Shown one piece after another: positions 33,329 through 38,308 of a stretch of DNA of 38,308 nucleotides. The stretch is from positions 6,369-44,676 of the forward strand of contig SAQR01000053.1 of assembly GCA_004020365.1 (NCBI GenBank), given 5' to 3'. The notes below the pieces were generated by a model, which had not been told where the DNA came from, did no database searches, and saw only the letters and a program-made list of their open reading frames with translations. This stretch comes from Mesorhizobium sp. (GTDB taxonomy: Bacteria > Pseudomonadota > Alphaproteobacteria > Rhizobiales > Rhizobiaceae). The stretch's first letter is position 1. Every line of letters starts with the position of its first letter. A program made the translations under genes and the position numbers.

Positions 33329-34318
33329 CTAAGTTGGCGCGAGTTCGGCTTCCGGCGCTGTGATGTCGGCGCATTTGCCGGCGCCGTAGGTGTCGCCGGC
33401 GATCCTGATTTCCACGGCCTTCGCCATTGCCTGAAGGTCCACCTCCCTGCCGGCGACCTTTTCGATCGCGCCGACAACGAGATCGGGTGCTATCCAGTCT
33501 GGCTTGTGGCCGAGATTGCGGACCCAGACCAGTTCGGCCCCGGCAATATCGCGGACGAGGCCGACCGAATGGACCGTTGCATAGACCACCTTGTCGCGGT
33601 CGCCCGAGATGACCACGGTCGGCACCTTGATATCGCGGTAGTGCGGTGCGGCATCGAGCGTGTAGCGATAAAGCCCGGCGACATCGGCGGCGTTGGCACG
33701 AAAGGCGTTCGGCCGAAGCACCAGCGGGATCGCGACATCGGCGACGTAGAAGTCCGGCACCTTGTTGGGGGCAAAGACGCAGGCGGTGGCGGCATTCATC
33801 TGCAGCGTTCCCGACGGATAGGTCAGTGTTTCGGAAAACAGCCGGCCGACGATCGGAATGGTCGTCAAATTGTAGTACCAGGCGGTCGCGCCGCCCGGCC
33901 AGGGATGGGTGGCAGGCGCCATGAACACCAGGCCGAGCGTCTTGTCGGGATGCTCGCGGCCGAAGGCGGTGGTCACCGAGCCGCCGAAGGAATGGCCGGC
34001 GATGATGGCTTTCCTGATGCCGAGATGGTCCATCAGCGCTGCGATGGTGCTGGCCTGTGCCGATGGGGTCTCGTTGTTGCCGGGGCCGCGCGCCGACCAG
34101 CCTGCACCCGGGCGTTCGAAAAACAGCATCTCGGCACGGCCCTCCAGCAACGGCCTCAGCGGCAGCATCTGATCCCTGAGATTGGCGCTGGCGCCGTGGA
34201 TAAAGACAATCGGCGGCAGTTCGGCGTTTTCCCGCGCAGGAACGTGAACGTAGTGGATGCGGGACCGTTTATATCCGCGAAGTCGCCGATCGGCGGATTG
34301 CGGCGCTCGATCAGCCAT
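33329..34318 (-). CDS. Alpha/beta hydrolase, main reading frame (gene is frameshifted near 34262)
   Basis: This open frame gives 329 residues from ATG 34318, but its first 19 residues are out of frame with the real N-terminus, which lies in another frame at 34264-34395. From 'RIHYVHVPARENAELPPIVF' on, it is a full alpha/beta hydrolase: 'FIHGASANLRDQ' oxyanion region, nucleophile elbow GHSFGG, acid in 'VISGDRDKVV', and histidine in 'VRNLGHKPDW'. Joining both frames gives about 355 residues with an N-terminal membrane anchor, a normal design. One missing base between 34261 and 34264 explains everything. Either the gene is a recent pseudogene or the sequence has an error. Substrate unknown (esterase, epoxide hydrolase and similar possible). 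Confidence 0.8.
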   Translation of the reverse strand: MADRAPQSADRRLRGYKRSRIHYVHVPARENAELPPIVFIHGASANLRDQMLPLRPLLEGRAEMLFFERPGAGWSARGPGNNETPSAQASTIAALMDHLGIRKAIIAGHSFGGSVTTAFGREHPDKTLGLVFMAPATHPWPGGATAWYYNLTTIPIVGRLFSETLTYPSGTLQMNAATACVFAPNKVPDFYVADVAIPLVLRPNAFRANAADVAGLYRYTLDAAPHYRDIKVPTVVISGDRDKVVYATVHSVGLVRDIAGAELVWVRNLGHKPDWIAPDLVVGAIEKVAGREVDLQAMAKAVEIRIAGDTYGAGKCADITAPEAELAPT

Positions 34319-34395
34319 GACCCGGCGCGGGTGACACCTGCAAGGGTGAACACAAGCGCGAGGAGGAAGGCGAGTGCGGCGTAGATCGGGTTCAT
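34262..34395 (-). pseudogene. Detached N-terminal part of the alpha/beta hydrolase (frameshift)
   Basis: From ATG 34395 the first 44 codons read a short signal anchor ('LAFLLALVFTLAGV') and then 'GSWLIERRNPPIGDFADING'. The next natural residues, 'RIHYVHVPA', are found in the adjoining frame starting at 34261. Only two bases (34262-34263) lie between the last good codon of this frame and the first of the other, one short of a codon. Past the break, this frame turns into a non-homologous tail and continues to 34156. This marks a single-base deletion. Confidence 0.75.
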
Positions 34396-34476
34396 GCGGA
34401 GAGGTACGGACCGGAGCGAAATTAGTTCACAGTCTAGCTAAAAAAACTTTCGCTCAAGTGGAATTGCCCCAACCGT

Positions 34477-34635
34477 CACTGATGGTTGGCGGGCAATCTC
34501 GGCGTCGAAATGCCGCTCGAAGCCGTGCCCGGCATCCAGAAGCACATCACCCGCGCCGCGCGCCGCCAAGCCGGTGGTGATCGCCACGCAGATGCTGGAA
34601 TCGATGATCACCGCGCCGGTGCCGACCCGCGCCGA
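34477..34635 (+). pseudogene. Decayed partial duplication of pyk
   Basis: 159 bases here align to pyk 32449-32614 (166 bases) in the same direction. Long runs are identical, such as 34496-34543 except one base, and 34567-34635 except one base. The copy has lost two bases near 34489 and five bases (GCCGG) near 34566, so the frame is broken. It corresponds to the part around the 'RGDLGVEMP' active-site segment and 'ATQMLESM'. It cannot encode an enzyme. The source gene is about 2 kb upstream, with the hydrolase gene between. Confidence 0.88.
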
Positions 34636-34984
34636 CGCAAAACATTATGAATTCGTCGATGTAAGCTGCAATCATGATTGCCTGACCACTCCAACCCCAG
34701 GCAGGAAACCACACATGGCGCTCACCGCCAAGCAGCGCCGCGACAGGTAAAGCGGCGAAATTGCTGGTTTCACTGACTGGAGGTGGGCGGCCTGAACATG
34801 TCGGGGCTTCGGGTAGCCCGAGCAGCATATCTGATCATGGATCGCTTGGGCCGGCATTATCTGTCTCCAGGCCGGATGCACTCGGCGGATTATCTCCGGC
34901 GGCGGCATCCGGATTTGAGGCGGGTCGTAGGTCCCATCGTACTTGAGCTTGAAGTCGGTTGAGGTAGTCTCTCCGAGGGAAAAG

Positions 34985-34996
34985 AGGAGGTGATCC
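34985..34996 (+). promoter_or_regulatory. Unusually long Shine-Dalgarno site
   Basis: AGGAGGTGATCC is complementary over 12 consecutive bases to the conserved 3' end of 16S rRNA (GGATCACCTCCT). GGAGG ends seven bases before the ATG at 34998. No other start in the window has so complete a match. Confidence 0.85.
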
Positions 34997-34997
34997 A

Positions 34998-36059
34998 ATG
35001 TGGGCTCGCACCGATCTTCTGAAGCTCCTTGGCATTGAGCACCCGATTATCCAAGCGCCGATGAGCAGTATCAGCACGCCGGAACTGGCGGCGGCAGTCA
35101 GCAATGCCGGAGCGCTTGGCTCGCTCGGATGTGGCATTCTGCCAGGGGCGGCCGTTCGGGAGCAGCTTACGGCGACACAGCGCGCTACCAATCGCCCGAT
35201 CAATGTAAATTTCTTTGCGCACCCAGTGCCAGCCCATGATGACGAGGCAGCCCAACACATGCGCGACCGCCTTCACGGCTACTACGACGAGGTCGGTCTC
35301 GGGCCCGTGCTCCAGCCGGGCGAGCCCTTTCCCACCTTCGATCAAGAGCGCCTGGACATTGTGCTTGAGCTAGGCCCAAAGGTGGTCAGCTTCCATTTTG
35401 GCCTGCCCGACATCAAAATTGTTCAGCAGCTGAAAGAGGCCGGCAGTGTTCTCTTGTGCTCGGCCACCACCGTTTCAGAAGCGCGGCAGCTTGAGGCGGC
35501 GGGGGTGGACGCTATCATCGCTCAGGGTTACGAGGCCGGTGGCCATCGCGGCACATTCACTGGTGATCCTGCTATCGGCACAGTCGGCACGATGGCGCTG
35601 GTGCCGCAGATCGTTGATGCCGTGCGTGTGCCTGTGATTGCAGCCGGCGGTATCTTCGACGGTCGCGGCATTGCTGCCAGCTTTGCACTCGGTGCATCAG
35701 GTGTGCAGATCGGCACAGCCTTCCTGGCGTGCCCCGAGGCCAATGTGCAGCCGATCTATCGCGCGGCATTGCGCTCGGCCACTGACGAGAGCACGTCGGT
35801 GACCCGCTGCTTCACTGGCCGCCCGGCGCGCGTGGTGCGCAACAGGTTTGTATTGGAAATGGCTGGCGAGGAAGATGCCGCGCTGGCGTTTCCGTTGCAG
35901 GCGAGCCTGGCCCTGCCGCTTTCGATGGCAGCGGATGAAAGCAGGCGGGCTGATTTCCTGCCCATTTGGGCCGGGCAAGGCGTTGCGAAGTTGCGGGAGA
36001 TGCCGGCAGCTGCCCTTGTGGAGAAACTCGTCGCGGAAGCTGGTTCATATCGGCACTGA
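34998..36059 (+). CDS. Nitronate monooxygenase (2-nitropropane dioxygenase family)
   Basis: A 353-residue FMN-dependent TIM-barrel enzyme that oxidises alkyl nitronates, such as propionate-3-nitronate, to carbonyl compounds and nitrite. It begins 'LLGIEHPIIQAPMSSISTPE' with the FMN-loop residues. 'GALGSLGCG' follows, and 'AQGYEAGGHRG' contains His183, the likely catalytic base. 'VPVIAAGGIFDGRGIAASFA' and 'GASGVQIGTAFLAC' bind the FMN phosphate. The length is normal. It has an exceptional ribosome binding site and no operon partner, and lies between a pyk remnant and the TPR gene. Codon choice appears somewhat less GC-biased than in its neighbours, which hints at acquisition. Other FMN enzymes of this family (enoyl reductase-like) are possible. 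Confidence 0.88.
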   Translation: MWARTDLLKLLGIEHPIIQAPMSSISTPELAAAVSNAGALGSLGCGILPGAAVREQLTATQRATNRPINVNFFAHPVPAHDDEAAQHMRDRLHGYYDEVGLGPVLQPGEPFPTFDQERLDIVLELGPKVVSFHFGLPDIKIVQQLKEAGSVLLCSATTVSEARQLEAAGVDAIIAQGYEAGGHRGTFTGDPAIGTVGTMALVPQIVDAVRVPVIAAGGIFDGRGIAASFALGASGVQIGTAFLACPEANVQPIYRAALRSATDESTSVTRCFTGRPARVVRNRFVLEMAGEEDAALAFPLQASLALPLSMAADESRRADFLPIWAGQGVAKLREMPAAALVEKLVAEAGSYRH

Positions 36060-36169
36060 CAATGCCACCTGCGGAAGAGACATCGGTAGCTGGAAACGTG
36101 GTATGCGCTTTTGAACTGGGGCCGACGCGACAGTCTCACCAGACTTTTCGGGTCTCGACGTCGCCGGCG

Positions 36170-36754
36170 TCAAATGCCTTCGCCGGCAAGTTCTTCCGAA
36201 AGCGTACCGACCTGATCCTGGGCGCTGCGCATCATCGGATAGATGCTGAGCACGCGCTGCCAGGCTTCCAGCGCCGACTGCTTGTGGCCGGTTACCGCCA
36301 TGATCTGTGCCAGGCCGGACAGCGCGCCAAAATGGCGCGGCTCGAGCTGCAGCGTGCGGTCGATGTCCGCCATCGATTTCCCAAAGTTATGCATCATGAA
36401 ATGTACGGTGGCGCGCCGGTTCCAACCTTCGGCATAGGCCGGTTGCAACGTCACTACCTGGTCGAGGAAGTCGAGCGCCACGTCGAACTTCTTGTCTTCG
36501 GCGGCTTTTTGCGACCATTGCATCATCAGGTCGATCGAGGCGCTGCCGGATTGCGACCACTCGTGCGAGATGCGCGCCGCGATGCGCTCGGCGGCTTTTT
36601 CATTGCGCTCGCGCTTCAGGTCGACAAACAGCTGGTCGAGCCTTTCCTCCCTGGTCGTGGCGACCGGAGGGGTGACCGGGTCTTCCGCTTGAGCCGGAAG
36701 CGGGGCGAACCCGAAAAGAAAAAGCGCCGCGAAGAATGCAAAAAGAATCCGCAT
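36170..36754 (-). CDS. Secreted TPR-repeat protein
   Basis: A 194-residue periplasmic protein. The signal peptide covers residues 1-23 (cleavage after AQA). The rest holds about three tetratricopeptide units: 'AAEDKKFDVALDFLDQVVTL' with 'QPAYAEGWNRRATVHFMMHN', then 'FGKSMADIDRTLQLEPRHFG', and 'QIMAVTGHKQSALEAWQRVL'. TPRs are protein-binding scaffolds; no catalytic part is present. It appears to be a single-gene unit on the minus strand. The partner is unknown. It converges on the nitronate monooxygenase gene with a 110-base gap that has no clear terminator. Confidence 0.88.
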   Translation of the reverse strand: MRILFAFFAALFLFGFAPLPAQAEDPVTPPVATTREERLDQLFVDLKRERNEKAAERIAARISHEWSQSGSASIDLMMQWSQKAAEDKKFDVALDFLDQVVTLQPAYAEGWNRRATVHFMMHNFGKSMADIDRTLQLEPRHFGALSGLAQIMAVTGHKQSALEAWQRVLSIYPMMRSAQDQVGTLSEELAGEGI

Positions 36755-36823
36755 GACCGGAATCTAACCCCGGACAGCGGATCGTCAAACTGAATTTAGC
36801 GTGAGAGGGCCGGCAGGCCGGTA

Positions 36824-36867
36824 TTAGAGCGCCACGCTTCCTTTTGGACGCGTAAAGGACGCTCTAA
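36824..36867. repeat. Hairpin element downstream of rpmJ
   Basis: TTAGAGCG (36824-36831) pairs with CGCTCTAA (36860-36867), and the interior contains further GCGTCC/GGACGC complementarity. The minus strand holds GCGTCCTTTA, shared with the hairpin at 28456-28495. It lies 42 bases past the rpmJ stop and may end that transcript; the form fits another rhizobial palindromic repeat family. Confidence 0.6.
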
Positions 36868-36908
36868 CATCATACAGGCGCGGAGGCAGGCGCCCCGCGC
36901 GAAAAGAC

Positions 36909-37034
36909 TCAGCCCTGGCGCGCCTTGTAGCGCGGAGCGGTCTTGTTGATGATGTACACGCGGCCCTTGCGGCGAACCAGCTGGTTGTCGCGGTGACGCG
37001 CCTTGAGCGCCTTGAGCGAATTCTTGATCTTCAT
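36909..37034 (-). CDS. rpmJ: 50S ribosomal protein L36 (Cys-free, YkgO-like form)
   Basis: A 41-residue ribosomal protein, too short for many gene finders. It reads '[20 protein letters not shown]', then '[20 protein letters not shown]' and a final Gly. This is the L36 fold with the alphaproteobacterial '[20 protein letters not shown]' type. None of the zinc-binding Cys/His residues of the classical L36 form (CxxC...C...H) is present as Cys, so it is the zinc-independent variant. It helps finish the large subunit near the peptidyl transferase side. It is probably a single-gene unit between purK and a palindrome. Confidence 0.95.
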   Translation of the reverse strand: MKIKNSLKALKARHRDNQLVRRKGRVYIINKTAPRYKARQG

Positions 37035-37077
37035 GGTCTTGCCCGTCGGTCTGGGCCCGCTTGGGCCGAATTATTAA

Positions 37078-37098
37078 GGCGCGCTCGGAAAGCGCGCC
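37078..37098 (-). terminator. Hairpin between purK and rpmJ
   Basis: GGCGCGCT (37078-37085) and AGCGCGCC (37091-37098) are perfect arms around a 5-base loop. On the minus strand the hairpin is followed by TTAATAATT, so it can act as the purK terminator. It also lies upstream of rpmJ. Confidence 0.6.
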
Positions 37099-37211
37099 TC
37101 TCAACTTGTGCGTGGCTCATAAACGAGGAGCCTTGCCCGTGTCAACCAAGCATGTGGCGGAGTTCGAGCTTTTGGCCTATCGGCGGCATTGGATCGGCGC
37201 CGTCCAACAGC

Positions 37212-38288
37212 TCAACGGTGGCGGATCATTCGCGTAAAATGGCCCATCTTGCGGCCGGGGCGCGCCTCGGCCTTGCCATAGAGATGCAGCATCAGATCGG
37301 GCTCGGCGAGCAGGGCCGGGACGCGCAGGATATCGTCGCCGATCAGGTTTTCCATGACGCAGTCAAAATGGCGGCCGGGGTTTCCCAGCGGCAGGCCGGC
37401 GACGGCGCGAATGTGCTGCTCGAACTGCGAGACGATGCAGGCGGCTTCGGTCCAGTGGCCGGAATTGTGAACACGCGGCGCGATCTCATTGGCCAGCAGC
37501 GCGCCGTCGGCAAGAACAAAGAACTCGATGCCGATGACGCCGACATAGTCGAGCGCGGCAAGTATCTCTGCTGCCGCCGCCTGCGCTGCAGCGGCGGTTT
37601 CGGACCCTATCCTGGCCGGCAGGGTTGAGCTGTGCAGGATGCCGCTGTGGTGGACGTTCTCTGCCGGATCGTAGGCGGCGAGCGAACCGTCCATGCCACG
37701 CGCCGCGATCACCGAAATCTCGCGTTCGAAGGCGACGAAGGATTCGAGGATCAGCGGCACGTTGCCCATCGCCTCGCAGGTGCCGGCAAAGCCGCCCGTT
37801 TCCATGTTGCGGAAGACGCGCTGGCCTTTGCCGTCATAGCCCATGCGCCGCGTCTTCAAGATGCCGCTGCCGTCGAACTTTTTCAGCGCCGCCGTCAATT
37901 CGTCGTCATTGTCGACGGGGCAGAAATCCGCGGTGGCAATGCCGATGCCGTTGAGGAATTTCTTCTCCGCCACCCGGTCCTGCGCCACTTCCAGCGCGCG
38001 CGCCGGCGGGTAGACCGGCACCGTGACGGCAAGCGCGCTGGCGGCCAGGACCGGCACGTTCTCGAACTCGTAGGTGACGACGGCGCTGACTGCAGCCAGT
38101 TCGGCGAGTGCGGCCGTGTCTTCATAGGCGGCGGTGATCTGCCGGTTGGAAACCTGTGCCGCCGGACAATCCGGCTGCGGCTCCAGCACGACCGTGCAGT
38201 AGCCGAGACGCGCCGCGGCCATCGCCAGCATGCGGCCGAGTTGGCCGCCGCCGATGATGCCGATGGTCGATCCGGCGGGCAGGCTCAT
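37212..38288 (-). CDS. purK: N5-carboxyaminoimidazole ribonucleotide synthase PurK
   Basis: A 358-residue ATP-grasp enzyme that uses ATP and bicarbonate to convert aminoimidazole ribonucleotide (AIR) to N5-CAIR in purine synthesis. The N-terminal 'IGIIGGGQLGRMLAMAA' (residues 9-25) is the PurK preATP-grasp signature. 'CPVDNDDELTAALKKF' with 'GILKTRRMGYDGKGQ' supplies ATP-binding residues. 'LESFVAFEREISVIAARG' and 'GVIGIEFFVLADGALLANEIAPRVHNSGHWT' (catalytic and metal-binding part, shown here in two words: 'EIAPRVHNSGHWT') follow. It starts at ATG 38288, where ATGA overlaps the end of a preceding frame, as expected for a purEK operon. Confidence 0.95.
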   Translation of the reverse strand: MSLPAGSTIGIIGGGQLGRMLAMAAARLGYCTVVLEPQPDCPAAQVSNRQITAAYEDTAALAELAAVSAVVTYEFENVPVLAASALAVTVPVYPPARALEVAQDRVAEKKFLNGIGIATADFCPVDNDDELTAALKKFDGSGILKTRRMGYDGKGQRVFRNMETGGFAGTCEAMGNVPLILESFVAFEREISVIAARGMDGSLAAYDPAENVHHSGILHSSTLPARIGSETAAAAQAAAAEILAALDYVGVIGIEFFVLADGALLANEIAPRVHNSGHWTEAACIVSQFEQHIRAVAGLPLGNPGRHFDCVMENLIGDDILRVPALLAEPDLMLHLYGKAEARPGRKMGHFTRMIRHR

Positions 38289-38308
38289 GGCGTGTCCGTG
38301 GGCTCGGC
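38285..38308 (-). CDS. purE: Probable C-terminal end of PurE (partial)
   Basis: Only eight codons (AEPTDTP, stop) are inside the window. The stop TGA overlaps the purK ATG as ATGA. In most proteobacteria purE lies directly before purK and is coupled to it. The call rests on this context and not on recognisable PurE sequence. Confidence 0.35.
   Translation of the reverse strand, partial: AEPTDTP

Larger units (their letters stand above)
34396..34997. other. 602-base region with a pyk remnant and no intact gene
   Basis: It contains the decayed pyk piece (34477-34635), then about 350 bases with no gene I recognise, and the strong ribosome binding site of the gene at 34998. A 12-codon frame at 34715-34750 (MALTAKQRRDR, stop) resembles the start of phage terminase small subunits but is too short to call. 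Base composition is less GC-rich in parts (for example 34430-34460 and 34636-34690) than in the neighbours. Confidence 0.5.

Noticed and set aside
34715-34750. MALTAKQRRDR frame resembling a phage terminase small subunit start
   Set aside because: Only 11 residues before a stop; too short to separate from chance.
34547-34998. Minus-strand open frames of 93 and 108 codons between the pyk remnant and the nitronate monooxygenase
   Set aside because: They run through the pyk remnant or the start region of the next gene, lack ribosome binding sites and show no known domain.
1-38308. tRNA, rRNA, CRISPR array, insertion sequence or prophage
   Set aside because: I saw no tRNA-like cloverleaf, no rRNA segment, no regular spaced repeats and no transposase or integrase reading frame. 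A tRNAscan-SE or ISfinder search would confirm this.

Overview
The window looks like a chromosomal segment of a Mesorhizobium-type alphaproteobacterium (Hyphomicrobiales). The basis is high GC, an RpoH2-type sigma factor with a GGAAC-N17-CGTT (EcfG/RpoE2-class) promoter, PhaR-linked polyhydroxybutyrate (PHB) genes, a CarD/FdxA/S4/Suv3-like helicase block, and several intergenic palindromic elements of the kind common in rhizobial genomes. I see no tRNA, rRNA, CRISPR array, transposase or integrase. Both edges cut through genes (thiP on the left, probably purE on the right).

Layout. 1-1002: end of the thiamine ABC transporter (thiP, thiQ). 1245-2720: M48 lipoprotein protease, followed by a 141-bp palindrome. 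2864-3727 (-): rpoH2 with its stress promoter. 4063-6449: polar amino acid (cystine-type) ABC transporter of binding protein, permease and ATPase. 6552-11957 (-): carD, fdxA, S4 RNA-binding protein and a Suv3-like helicase with a long disordered tail. A gene-poor stretch (11958-12650) carries DnaA-box-like and CtrA-like sites. 12651-14561: divergent TetR/FAD-monooxygenase pair with two operators. 14724-19939: PHB block (phbB and phbA on minus; phaR, bdhA and a patatin-like hydrolase on plus). 19955-28163: TetR, a two-subunit molybdenum hydroxylase and an RND efflux pair. 28275-31011: small DUF3309 membrane protein, MFS transporter, DUF1244 protein and an N-formylglutamate amidohydrolase family protein. 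31228-33179: DUF1036 protein overlapping pyk. 33329-36059: a frameshifted alpha/beta hydrolase, a decayed partial copy of pyk, and a nitronate monooxygenase. 36170-38308 (-): TPR protein, ribosomal protein L36, purK and probably the end of purE.

How the genes work together. The PHB block joins synthesis (PhbA condenses acetyl-CoA, PhbB reduces acetoacetyl-CoA), granule-linked regulation (PhaR) and use of the stored carbon (BdhA oxidises 3-hydroxybutyrate). The patatin-like hydrolase downstream of bdhA is a candidate lipase or PHB-mobilising enzyme. Two TetR regulators sit at divergent promoters with clear palindromic operators.

The least ordinary parts are the single-base frameshift in the alpha/beta hydrolase, the pyk fragment about 2 kb from the intact gene, the nearly maximal Shine-Dalgarno of the nitronate monooxygenase beside that fragment, the DnaA/CtrA-like sites upstream of the helicase, and the dispersed palindromes, two of which begin inside a stop codon. 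I found no clear candidate for a wholly new multi-gene system. Most genes fall into known families.
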